NCBI GenBank assembly: GCA_001414345.1 | Contig: LLCB01000641.1 | Location: forward strand, 1-14,766 | Length of the DNA stretch: 14,766 nucleotides | DNA from: Hymenoscyphus infarciens | Taxonomy: Eukaryota > Ascomycota > Leotiomycetes > Helotiales > Helotiaceae | Direction of reading: 5' to 3' | In this document: piece after piece, positions 1 to 10,640 of the stretch | How positions within the stretch are numbered: the first letter of the stretch is position 1 | Layout: every line of letters starts with the position of its first letter | Position numbers and translations under genes: made by a program | The notes under the pieces: model-generated | The model's database searches: none | Told to the model about the DNA's origin: nothing | Seen by the model: only the letters and a program-made list of their open reading frames with translations

Positions 1-504
1 TTTAAATAAATATCTTATTTTAAGAACTTATTAAAATAGATTACTATATAGAAAACTAATTTAAGTAGATATATTACTTAGAATATAAAATAAATAAAAC
101 TTAGATAAAAGACTAATTTAAGTAGATATTTTATCTAAAGAACTAGTCTCTAGTATATAGATATATTACTTAGAATAGTAAAAAAACTATTAGCTTTATA
201 TAATTAAAGTTAGAGAACTTTTATAATAATATATAAAAGTTACTTATATCTAAGTTATACTACTAATCTTTTTAATATCTAATATAATATCTCTATAAAG
301 ATGTCTATATAATTAATATATTTAAAACTAGTAAACTTTTATATATAGTATTTTATAATATTATAGTTATCTAACTTAGTTTTCTAGAGAGAATATTTAT
401 TAGTATTAATATTCTAAGTAAATATTTTATTTATATCTAGTTTTTAAACTAGTATAATCTCTTAAATTAGTTTTTAAAATACTATATTAATTTAAAATAT
501 TATT

Positions 505-525
505 CTAAGTAGTATATCTACTTAG
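505..525. repeat. Perfect 8-bp-arm inverted repeat
   Basis: The arms CTAAGTAG and CTACTTAG are exact reverse complements around a 5-base centre, TATAT. The right-hand array contains many copies of the same hairpin-like core with 6-bp arms (AAGTAG-TATAT-CTACTT), so this is a stray copy of that repeat family. No function is implied. Confidence 0.7.
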
Positions 526-530
526 TTTAA

Positions 531-569
531 TATTCTAAGTAAATATACTATTTATATTTAGTCTTTTAA
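531..569 (-). repeat. Inverted copy of right-flank repeat
   Basis: The reverse complement of this 39-base stretch matches 14,628-14,666 at 31 of 39 positions by eye. The first 18 bases of that alignment are identical. It therefore places the repeat family in inverted orientation at the two ends of the window. Confidence 0.55.
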
Positions 570-660
570 GCTTAAAGCTTATATTAGTATTATAAGTATT
601 ATAAGATATTCTATAAGTAGTTATTCTCTTTAGTATTACTTATAATATTAATATCTATAG

Positions 661-2404
661 ATATACTACGTTTCTTTAGTTAGTTAAACCTAGTCTAGTA
701 GTATATATATATATAATATTATATATATTAAGGTATTAGATTATTCTTTAAGTAAGCGTTATACCTCTTAATAGCTCGTTCCTTACTTACTTTAATATAT
801 TCTACTCTTTATTCTATACTTACGCTATTTAATACTAAGTATTAAAAAGACCTAGGTCTATAACAATTAAACTACTCTATATACTATGTTCTTATAATAT
901 ACCTCTCTACTAAGTAATAACTATTAAATATACTATCTTAGTATTTATAAAATATCTATTACTCTTATAAGTCCTTTTATAAGTAGCTTTTCTAATAATA
1001 AAGTACTTAAATATACTATTTAGTAATATAATAAATCTAATAATTATATAGCTTAGTTTTAAGTTCTATATAAGGATATATAAAATATTAATCTCTACTA
1101 CTTTACTAAGTAGTATTTTAGATTTCTAGTAGATAAAAAACTTTATATTATTAGTAGAATACCCCTTCTACTAATTCTTTAAAGATAGTAAATAGACCTT
1201 AGTACTACCTACTTTATATAAATTAAAAATATATAAACTAAGATCAAGTTTTTAAGAAATATAAGAGATATTAATATTCTTATATAATATTATAACTTAT
1301 TTAAAAAACTTAGGTTTATTTATCTAGAGTATAACTCTATTATATACGAGTTACTTAAAGTAAAACTTTAATATAAGCTTAAAAACTAGAAGGCTTGTTT
1401 ATAATTAGTATACTTTTCTACTCTACCTTATTTTACCTTATACTTTACTAAGAAAAACGCTTATTTATAGGAATTAGCTTTTTATTACTATCTAAATCTA
1501 TTAACCTCTTATTTTAGGTATAAATTTTCTTAAGCTTACTAGGTTTTAAAAGACAAAGATATAGATAATAAGAAAGAAAATAAAGTATTCTATAATATAG
1601 AATTAATCCTCTACTCTTATATATATATAATAATACTAGACTAGCTTAATAAACTCTAATATTATATTAAGCTTAGAAAGATAGAGAAGGATATATAATA
1701 GTAGTAAGATAATAAGGCTGTTTATATTATAGTATATAAGATAAACGAGGAAGTGATTAAAGAAACGAGTATACTAGCTTTATTTCTTAGTCTTCTTATT
1801 TATATTACTTATATTAAATAGGTTCTATATTTAGGTATTTAAAATAAATATAAAATAAATTACTAGACGATGTTAAAACTTCTTTATATTAGTTTTACGT
1901 TTATAGCTAATTAACTACTACTAATATATAAGTATAGCTATATCTAATACTATCTACTAATCTAATAGAAAGAGAAGAACTTAAGTATAATTAAATAAGT
2001 TTTAGTAGGTTAATACTATAGGAGTTTAGTACTAGGTTTATATATATAGAGGTAATAGGAGATTATTTATTTTAAAAGGACTACTTATCTAGAATTTCTA
2101 CTAGTTATCTTATATCTCCTTCTAAGAGAAGAAAAGATAGTCTTAAAGGTCTTTTAGGCTTTAGTTTTTAAAGTTAAATTTAATTATATAAAGAATATTC
2201 CTCTCTTTTAAGCTTATAAGAAGCGATTAAAATATAGATATAGTAATATAAGTAGAAGAATAAAGTATAGTATTAATAAATCTAAAGTCTAGAAATATTA
2301 AGAGTAATAACTTATTTAAAAACATAGTATCTATTAAAACATATATTAGTAGAAAGTATAGCTAGAAACTTAATAACTACTAGAACCCTTTACTATACTC
2401 TTAA
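661..2404. other. RIP-mutated DNA, no assignable gene
   Basis: This is strongly mutated DNA containing a TA-rich simple-sequence tract near 700-730. Several plus-strand frames between about 1450 and 2300 read for short distances without stops. No frame stands out clearly from its neighbours, and I recognise no domain with confidence. A G+C content somewhat above that of the left flank suggests former transposon or gene sequence, but that is inference. A comparison with less mutated copies from the same genome would be needed to name it. Confidence 0.5.
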
Positions 2405-2640
2405 CTAATCCTTAAATATAAAAAAGGAAATTTTAAAGAAAGAGAACCTATTAATAAGAAATATAACTAAGCTAAAGACCTCTACTCTAAACTCTAGGCT
2501 AATTCTTAAATATAGAGAAGAAAATTCTTAAGAAGAAGAAACTACTAATAAGAAAGAACTTAAAAACTTATAGCTATAACTCTCTACTAATCCTTAAATA
2601 TAAGAAAGAAAATTCTAAAGAAAGAGAATATTTAAAGATC
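2405..2640. repeat. Three-copy imperfect tandem repeat, about 90 bp
   Basis: Three related copies start at about 2405, 2499 and 2587 (steps of 94 and 88 bases). Each begins with ctaat(c/t)cttaaatata, continues with a purine-rich stretch containing gaaaattcttaa-like sequence, and includes aagaaagagaa or similar. The first two also share actaataagaaa-like sequence. The steps are not multiples of three, so the repeat is not preserved as a protein repeat in one frame, or small indels have intervened. Confidence 0.6.
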
Positions 2641-2859
2641 TAAAGATACTAGCCTATATATAATAGTAACTCTAATCTACCTCTTATACTCTAATAACTA
2701 TTACCTTAATAGACTTAGAAGACGTAAATAGACCTCTAATAATTAACTAGTGTTTTATAACAATTTAAAGAATATATAAGTAGCTTATATAAGAAAGTAA
2801 AAAGGTTAAAAATCTACTAAAAAAAGCCCTAAGTAATATATAACTAAATTCTATACTAA

Positions 2860-3051
2860 TTATTTAAGTAGAGAGTCTAAGATTATATTATTATAAATAA
2901 TAGTTTTACCTAAAAGGTTAATTATATTAAGAGCGTTTATAATAAGATAAGGTAAAATACTCTTACTTCTTCTTATAAACACTAAATAAAATAAGAGGCT
3001 ATTTAACATTTTAATACTAGAAGTAAATAGACTAGTTAAATCTAATAGCAT
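2860..3051 (-). other. Chance 63-codon ORF, probably not a gene
   Basis: This is the only ATG-initiated frame of note in the window: ATG at 3049-3051 on the minus strand, running to TAA at 2860-2862. The product would be 63 residues, rich in Leu, Ile, Asn and Lys, as expected from AT-biased sequence. It has stretches that mimic membrane segments, but no recognisable motif or domain. It lies in fully RIP-mutated DNA with the same CA/TG depletion as its surroundings, and there is no convincing ribosomal or promoter context. It sits just downstream of the stop-poor minus-strand frame at 3283-4496, in a different register, so it could be a frameshifted tail of the same dead gene. A random open run is the simpler explanation. 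Confidence 0.6.
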
Positions 3052-3282
3052 AGTCTTTAATAAATTTATTAATTAATATAATTATAATATTAGTTATAAG
3101 CTCTCTCTAAGTTTAAGTTATAATATTAAAAGGTATAGTAATATATATAAGTAGATAGAAGGCGTTTTAAGCAATATAAGTTATCTACTTTCCTAACTTC
3201 TTACTATTTAAGTATTTAATATACTCTAAAATAAGTTTATATTTAATATAATATATAAAATTTATAACTAATAAAGTTAAAT

Positions 3283-4496
3283 AACCTTTATTAATTATTA
3301 AAATAATTATTTAAATAAAATAGAATTAGATCTTATGTTTTAAGCCTATTTAGTTTACTTCTTCCTCCTAGAATAATAGCTAGTAATTATAAAATATACT
3401 ATATTATAAACTTTTCTATTAAATATAGTAGAGTTAGGTCTAGCTCTTTAATAAAAAAGTAAGGTTTTATCTTAAATAAATAGATTAACCTATAATTCCT
3501 TATAATAGTCTTCTACTTACTTCCTAGTTATATTTTATAATAGTAATTAACATCTATATTATTCTACACTACGTACTTAAGATATTTAAGGTATATAAGA
3601 AGTATAGTCTTACTAGGTAGTACTACTATATCCTTATTACACCTAAATCTAGGATAGTATATAGTAACTAATAATCTAAGTAGACTTTTACCTATAGCCT
3701 TAGTAGCCTTTTTAAGCTTTACGTACGTTCTAAGCCGTTTCTAATCAAAAGCGTAGGCTAAAATTACTATTAGCTTACTTTTAGTAGTTATAGCTCTTCT
3801 CTCTTATTCTATCTCTAATAGTATATTATATTCTATCTTATTTATATACTCCTCTAGGTTAATTAAGTTCTTACCTAAAGCTACCTTTATAAACTTTTAT
3901 AAGGTTTCTACTATAACTTAATAAAAATAAAACTCTAGATTTTTAGCCTTAATTTTAGACTATCTAAGGTACTTAAGCTTACTAGTATTCTAAGTAGGGT
4001 ATAAAAGAGGCTCTAACTCTTTTTTATTCTTATTCTTTCTCTCTTATACTTTTAAAATATTTAATAATATATAGAAGGTATCTTAAAGCTTAATTAAGAG
4101 ACGTAAAACAACATATTACTTAACGTCTATTTTTAAAACTACTATGTTTTTAAGGAATTTTAAGTCTAAACTTTATATAACTTATTTAAACTAATAAGGT
4201 AGATATATCTATTAGAAAGTGTGTAATATACTTAGAAGCTTACTAAAAAACTCGCGTACCTTAGTATTAACTTCTAGAGTTATAAACTAATTTATAAAGT
4301 CTCTAATATTATCTTTAATTACTTTATTAATATTATTATCCCTATCTTTAGAATTATAATATATCTCGTTTTCTATATTATAGAATATATCTCTTTTAAG
4401 GTTATTATAAAACTTAGAGTTTTTAACTTTATCGTCTATAACTTCTATACTATTAAATATAATATTAATACTACTATTAGTCTTAATAATACTACT
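3283..4496 (-). pseudogene. Stop-poor decayed minus-strand frame, function unknown
   Basis: One minus-strand register (codon first bases at 4496, 4493 and so on) runs about 400 codons with about 24 in-frame TAA/TAG. I would expect about 35-45 for this base composition. The first 69 codons (4496 to 4290) contain no stop at all, but also no ATG. All stops can be explained as former Gln or Trp codons, consistent with a protein gene killed by RIP. Near the C-terminal end, around 3330-3390, the reading L-A-I-I-L-G-G-R-S-K-L-N-R-L-K-T is loosely like the first active-site box of tyrosine recombinases (G-x-R, then a Leu-rich helix). That family includes DUF3435-type proteins of fungal mobile elements. 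This resemblance is weak: I cannot show the His-x-x-Arg or Tyr boxes. Unknown function is the safe call, and a chance excess of open codons remains possible. Confidence 0.4.
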
Positions 4497-4499
4497 CTA

Positions 4500-5854
4500 G
4501 TTATTTATATTAAAGTATTTATAAATTATTAGCCTAGAATAAAAGAAGCTAATATAAACTTATATTTAAACTATTTATTAAATATAAGGCTTTAGTAAGA
4601 ATTAAACTAGCTTTAAGATAAAACTCGGTTTCTATTATAACGATTAACCTTATAAGCGTCCTAGAAATCCGTAGTTCACTATAAGTTTAAAGTAAGTAAT
4701 ATCTAGTTATAGAGAGAGTATAGAGTTAGTTATTAACTATTTATTAGGTTAGTAACTTAGTTAACGTAAAGTAAAAGTATATAGGAAATATTAAGATCCT
4801 AGTATAAGTCTCTAATATAAAAATAAAGTACTAGTTATTTATAAAGAAGAATAAGTATAAGATATACTAGAAGTTTTTAATAGAGAAGAAAGGAATAGAT
4901 AAGGTTTAGATAAGGTAAACCTTAACTACTAAAAACGAGAGTACTATTAAAGAAGAGAGTAGATTAAGTATAATTAACTACTTTCTAAAGTTAAAAAAGA
5001 GCTAGATAATAACTTAATATAAGTTAGAAACACTTTTTTAAATTAAAAGGTCTAGGTATAAAATAAAAATTTAAAGTCTTATAGAGTTCTATATAAGTTA
5101 CTATTAAAAAGAAGCCTAAAGAACTAAACTACTAGTAGATAATGTCTAACTATTAAGAAAAGGCTAGAATAATTACCTATATTACTCTTAAATAGCTAGC
5201 CTCTTAAATATTCGATTTCCTATAATAAAGACTTTTATAAGTGTTTTTATAACTACCTCTATTATTATCCCTAACTTATTAACCTCTTAGCTTATTTTAC
5301 TATTTTTATAAACTCTACTTCTATATATAAATAAGTATATCTAATATACTACTATTAATTATATTATAAAAGAATAGTTAGAATCTAAGTAATTAGAAAT
5401 CCTAGGTAAAAGGGAGCATTCTAGAGTATAAAACTAGTAATAAGTATCCTTATTACTTAGAATATTACTTTCTAGAATAATTATAGCCTAATTAAATATA
5501 ATATATTAGAATATACTTATAACGAAATAGATATACTACTATAATATATAGTACTTCTAATCCTTAAACCTATCTTATAGATTTAGATAAAACTCCTCTC
5601 TTTAGTAGTATTAAACATTCTCTAATATATTCCTAACCTAAGTTCTAATCCTTAAATCATACGTCTATATTTTTAAAATATCTTAGTAGTTATAGTTCTT
5701 ATTATATATATTACCTCTTACTAGTTCTTATTAGTAATAAAAAGATTATAAAGCTATAAGTAGGAAAACACGTAGTTTTAGTTTCTTATAAGCTATAGAG
5801 GACTTTTTAAAGTAGTTAAGACTAATTCCTTCTAGCTTACCTCTATTACTAGTA
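4500..5854. other. RIP-mutated DNA, nothing assignable
   Basis: This interval shows the same CA/TG depletion, with scattered CG-containing words such as taagcgtcctagaaatccg near 4650. I found no persistent stop-poor frame, no domain and no repeat block longer than short words such as ttctaatccttaaa (near 5554 and 5643). It may be former transposon sequence, but the sequence alone does not show which. Confidence 0.45.
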
Positions 5855-6050
5855 CCTACTATTAATTAAACTTCCTAGTATACTTTATTTAGTAGTATTA
5901 TAAGTACCTAGCAATTACGATTAAATTTCCTACTATACTAATACCTACTATTAATTAAACTTCCTAGTACCTCTTATCTAATAATATTTTAAATACCTAG
6001 TAACTATAATTAAATTTCCTAGTATACTTTATCTAGTTATATTTTAAGTA
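5855..6050. repeat. Duplicated repeat block with internal subrepeats
   Basis: Four units begin with CCTA: 5855-5906, 5907-5943, 5944-5995 and 5996-6050. The first and third share an identical 26-base opening (cctactattaat, then taaacttcctagta), offset by 89 bases. The second and fourth share cctagNaa, a variable short stretch, then attaaatttccta. The simplest reading is an ancestral short repeat that doubled into an A-B pair, with the pair then duplicated in tandem. The second unit keeps one CA (cctagcaatt) where the fourth has TA, which fits RIP acting after duplication. Confidence 0.75.
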
Positions 6051-7957
6051 TTTAGCCTTAATTAACTTATATATATATATAGTATCTTTTATAATTAGTT
6101 TTATAAGATATAACTTTAGTAAAAGGCTTTAGTAGTATTTTAAGCTATAAGGCTTTACTATAATAGAGATAGAGCTTCTTTAGAACTATTAGTATCTAGA
6201 CGTCTTATTCTAATAAAGAGTTCTTATACTCTTAGTCTTATTCTAGAAAAGGTTTTATTAGTATAGTATAAAGAAAGAGTAATTATAGTATCTTTAAGAT
6301 CCTTATACTAAAGCTAGTGCTATTTTTCCTATATATCTCTACTTCTAACTTTAATCTTATACTAACGTTATAGAATCTATAATACTATACCTTCCTAGAC
6401 ATATATGCTTACTAGGTTATAAGAGAGATCTCTCTAAGCTAAGATATATATAGATCTATAAAAGGAACTCTTTATATACCTTCTAAACTAGATAACTAAA
6501 TATATAGCTAACCTTAACTATAAATTTTACTTAATTCTACTATTTCTAGAAGTATAAATTCCTTACTAAACTACTATCTATTAAATTTACCTTTTATACT
6601 CTATATACTAAGGAAATATTAAAAACTATACTATTATAGTATTAATATATAAACTACTTATAAAGAAAGATAGAGCTATATACTAGCTAATTAGTATATT
6701 TCTAACTACTATAACTAGTATAAAATCCTAAAAGTATATCTATCTTCTATTCTTTAAACCCTTACTAACCTTTATAATAAATCTTTAGTATTCTAATATA
6801 ATAACGCTTCTATAGTAAAGATAGTTATACCCTACTTATTTTATAATTTATAACTAACGTCCTCTTATATCTAAGCCTTTATTAATAGAATATAGTCCTC
6901 TACTCTATACTATAGTCTTAGTAGTTAGAGAAGTAGATCTAGTAGTAGTAGTTTAGTTAGTTCTTCTTATAAAGCTTTAAATACTATAGATATTTAGCTA
7001 CTCTACCTTACTATTCTAATTATACTAGCTTAAACTATAAAAGAGAAATATATAAATAATATAATTCTAATACTAAATATATTATAAATAGTAAGTATAC
7101 TATTTTTATAAAACATGTCTAGTTCTAAATCTAACTAATTATATTTAAGTATCCTCTCTTTTTATACCTAAAGACGTTAACTTAAACACCTCCTTAAACC
7201 TCTCTTATATTGTTTTAGTTTAATATTCTACTATAATTATAAATAAATACCTTTAAAAACTTAATAAGCCTACTTAAAAATATAAATACTAGTTATATAT
7301 TTATAAATAATAACTACTTCTTAATTCTCTCTTAGCTATATTCTAGATAATAAGAGATATATTATATAGCTAAGAAATATCTACTAGTCCTATATTAAAA
7401 AGAAAGGTGTTAGAGAGTATTATAAGTATACTAAATAAAGTACTTAAAACTAGAGAAGTTAAACTTCTAAGCTAGAGAGAGGGTTATTATATTATAAATC
7501 TAGTAAAGATACTATAAATTAAATACTTATAAGTATTTATAATTATAGTCTCTAATACCTTATAATTAGTTAAGGAACTTTAATCTAAGCTCTTTTAAAT
7601 TACCTTTACTAATAGTATTTCTTTTTATCCTCTTTTTCTTATACTTCTTTTCTCTTTATTATTCTCTACTCTTAATAATTATTATTAGAAAGAGAGCTAG
7701 TAGCTATCTATTATTTAAGTAATAGATTTGTTTATTTATTTATTATAAACCCTAGTAATTTATTACTTAGTATTTATTTAAATCTCTTCTCTATATAAAT
7801 TCTTTAAAATTAAAGGCTTTTATCTCCTAGAAATTATTAACTAAATTATTCTATTTTTAAATTAATCTTAGAACTATAAATAGTTTACTCTCTCTTTATA
7901 TTTTATATATAATAATACTAACTAGACTAAGCTAAAGTAAAATAAGTAAAGAAACTA
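6051..7957. other. RIP-mutated DNA, nothing assignable
   Basis: A long mutated stretch. A plus-strand frame from about 6300 to 7040 includes a run of Ser codons near 6940, but its stop density is about what chance would give, so I do not call a pseudogene. Bases near 7610-7690 are pyrimidine-rich on the plus strand. I saw no RNA gene, terminal repeat or conserved motif. Confidence 0.45.
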
Positions 7958-8080
7958 AGCTAACTATAGTATACCTAGTAAAGTATAGTCGAGTTCCCTT
8001 ATAGCTAACTATAAAGTTCTTAGTTAAGTATAGTCTAGTTCTATTACCTCTACTAACTTTAGCCTAATATAGTCTAGTTC
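7958..8080. repeat. 45-bp imperfect tandem repeat
   Basis: Two units of 45 bases (7958-8002 and 8003-8047) each start with agctaactata and contain agtatagtc(g/t)agttc at the same offset (7982-7996 and 8027-8041). A third, partial unit to 8080 carries atatagtctagttc, about 39 bases further on. The single cg-to-ct difference aside, the shared cores are identical. Confidence 0.65.
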
Positions 8081-9949
8081 ACTTAATACTAAGTATATTA
8101 CTCTCTATTAAGCTAAGCTATTAGAAATAGATAAGTTAGCTATATAATTAAGTATTTAAAAAACATAATACCTCTATACTTATAGATTCTAATAAAGTAT
8201 TATTATTAAGAAACTAATCCCCTTACTTAAGCTATAATCCTATACTAAATCTTTCCTTAAGGTTCTTTATAATTTAGCCTACTAAGTATCTTAGCTTTAT
8301 ATAGATAATAATATTAATACTAAGAGCCGGTTCTTAGATTAGAATACTTATTTTAACTAGATAGTTTCTATAAAAGACCTTAATAATATTATTATTATTT
8401 AGTTCTAACTTTAAAAGTTAGCTAAGTAAAAGATAAAAGAACTATATTAATACTTACTTTACTTAGTATTAAGAGTATAATAATTAGACTTCTTTTATAT
8501 AATATTATAAAATTTTTAATCTTATTACTAAATATATAATAATAGCGTTCTTTAATAAACGTAAACCACTTATCTATATAGACCTTAAGATAGACGTTAC
8601 TACGTCTCTACGTTTTATCTTATATAAATAAAATTATTATATTCTAATATCTAGTTATTATAATAAGATATATATTATTATTAATAACAGGTTCGTAGTT
8701 CTTCTATATACTCTAGAGCTACTCTATATCCTCTACTAATTATACTAAGCCTAGAGGTATTAGTAGACCTAGATAGAGATATAGAGATTTAATTAAACTA
8801 AATTTATTAAAGAAAGGTTTAATAAGTTAAAAACTAGACATAGGTTAATAGTTATAACTAAGAGGAGAGTTTATAATTTAGATAAAGTTTTAAGGTCTAT
8901 TAAAACTAGTACTAAGATAATACTTTATAATTAGTATAAGATTTAGGTTAAAAATAAGTAAAGGTAATTATCTCCTTCTATAATAGATATAATAAAAGGA
9001 AGTAGTATTACTTTCTTTAATAAGAGTACTAATACTTACTACTTAACATAAATAAGATAAAAACCTCTAAGGCTTAAAAAAGTTAATTAATAATATACCT
9101 TATATAAATATATATCTTTATTTTAACCTAGAAGTCTATTATAAGAGACTTAAGTCTTATTAATAATACTAATTAATTATATTATAATTATTAGTAAATT
9201 ATTATTAGCTTTACTAATAAGAAAGGAAAAAGTACTATTAATAAGTAATATAATAATACTTAAGCATAGAATATATTAAGCTAAATTCCTATAACTAATT
9301 CTAACTACTTAAACCGTTATTCCTATATTTTTTACTATTATAGTAGCTTATAAGCTTATAAGACTATTATTTAATTAGATTCTAACTCTAGCTTCTATTA
9401 GATTTTTTGTATACCTTTCTATATACTTCTTATAAGTTATAGTATATAGAGAACTAAGTAAGTTAATACTATATAAGTTAACTTCTCTAATAATAAGCCT
9501 ATATACTTACTAGTAGAAGTAAAGAATAAACAATCCTCTTAGAAGATTTATATACTACTAGACCTACTTTAAATAAATAAAGCTTTATAGTTATAATACT
9601 AAAATTATATATATTTAAGTATATCTATTTAAATACTTAGCTATTCTTACTAACTAGGTTTTAAGTAATATATATAAGTAGGTCTATACGTATTACCTAT
9701 TAATAAGATTACTAACCCTTAATAGTAAAATAGTAAGACCTTAATAGCTAGAGTTATATATACTACTTATACCTCTTTCCTAATATTACTATAGTTAGTA
9801 AGAATAACCTTAGATAGCTACTATTACTACTAGAGAGTATACTAAGTCTAGACTTAACCTAGCTTCTTAAAAGAGATAAAATTCTATAGCACTCTCCTTA
9901 TATAGAAAGTAATAAAAGTAATTAAGTAGCTAACTATAAAGAAAAGTAA
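8081..9949. other. RIP-mutated DNA with a weak plus-strand frame
   Basis: The plus-strand register through 8545, 8581 and 8785 has moderately few stops between about 8540 and 9020, including 45 open codons at 8797-8931. Its reading P-L-I-Y-I-D-L, about 15 codons later Y-Y-I-L-I-S-S-Y-Y, and about 70 codons after the Asp R-F-N-x-T-K-F-I, is faintly reminiscent of a Copia-type integrase core (Asp spacing, then R-x-D-x-G-x-E-F). The conserved residues are not convincingly there, and open runs of 45 codons are expected by chance in a window this size. I record it only as a place to look. No other element is supported in this interval. Confidence 0.25.
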
Positions 9950-10640
9950 GCTTATATAGCTTTTAAAAATAAAAAAAGTATAAAAGTTAATATATTATAT
10001 TTTTAACTTAGAGTAAGTTATAAGTTAAGCTTCTCTTTTTAAAAAAAAATTATAAACTATATATTTTTATAATTTTTTTCTTTTTCTTAATTTATTTAGA
10101 AAATAGAAAACTAAAGTACTTCTTTAGCTAGAAAGAACTATAATCTTTTCTTATATCTTTCCTCTATTTATAACTATATCTAAGTAAGTATACTAAGAAT
10201 AAACTTAATAATACTTAATTCTTAAAAAACCTCTTTTTTATAAGAAAACTTTTTATACTTTTATAAAGTTAAGTAGTCTTTACTAAGACTTTATAAAAAT
10301 TTAGACATATATATAAGTATCTGTTTTCTTTTTAAAAAGTTTATAAAGTAAGAAAGAGAGTATAGTACTCTTATAAGCTATTTTTAAGAATATAATAATA
10401 TATAGTATTATTAAGTAATAAGAGAAAGAGTATCTAAGTAAAAAAATTAAAATTCTAAAAACATATAAAAGAAGCCTATTTTATAACTTACTATATTTAA
10501 ATATAATTTTCTTTAGTTTAAAATAAAAAATATATATAATATTAGCTAGAAGTTTTAGAAAATAGGTTATTTACTTATTATCTCTTAAGTAATTTAAAGT
10601 TTTATAGTTAAGTAGAAGATAGAAATTAACTTAAAAAGAT
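9950..10640. other. A/T-run-rich segment lacking LINE coding signal
   Basis: Homopolymer runs such as nine A at 10,041-10,049, and runs of five or more T or A elsewhere, are much denser here than on either side. Minus-strand translation gives Lys/Phe-rich low-complexity reading rather than reverse transcriptase. RIP changes only C at CpA and G at TpG, so it would not easily turn ordinary coding sequence into these runs. The segment was probably AT-rich before mutation. It could be old intergenic DNA, the edge of another element, or a heavily decayed LINE part; I cannot tell which. Confidence 0.45.

Larger units (their letters stand above)
1..660. repeat. AT-rich flank with degenerate short repeats
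   Basis: This stretch has no gene. It repeats a short motif of the form aagtagatatattacttagaata (near 63-86, and partly near 157-177) and variants such as attctaagtaaatat (near 410-426 and 533-547). The same motif family makes up the array at 13,201-14,766. Copies near 505-571 run in the opposite orientation to most of the right-hand array. G+C is lower than in the interior. I see no promoter, RNA gene or coding frame in it. Confidence 0.6.

Noticed and set aside
700..732. TA-rich tract as a promoter or origin
   Set aside because: Such tracts are expected from TA enrichment here, and no neighbouring gene gives it a role.
1860..1880. L-L-D-D-V reading as a reverse transcriptase active site
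   Set aside because: The surrounding frame has no other reverse transcriptase motif, and competing frames are equally open.
2860..3051. 63-residue ATG-initiated ORF as a real small membrane protein
   Set aside because: Its residue content follows AT bias, it has no motif, and it sits in fully mutated DNA where an open run of this length is expected by chance.
4425..4440. V-I-D-D-K on the minus strand as a LINE F-V-D-D motif
   Set aside because: Flanking residues do not fit the family, and it lies in an unrelated stop-poor frame far from the LINE.
6300..7040. Plus-strand frame with a Ser run as a decayed gene
   Set aside because: About 21 stops in about 245 codons is close to chance for this composition, and the Ser run comes from a tag/agt simple repeat.
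8685..8705. ggttcgtagttc resembling a tRNA T-loop
   Set aside because: No acceptor, D or anticodon stems can be folded around it; the match is one short word.
8540..9020. Copia integrase core on the plus strand
   Set aside because: Only faint spacing similarity; catalytic residues and the following conserved region are not recognisable. Kept only as a low-confidence note.
9480..9720. LINE reverse transcriptase continuing on the minus strand
   Set aside because: The position would suit the active site, but I could not read QGSPLSP-like or FADD-like motifs even allowing for RIP changes.
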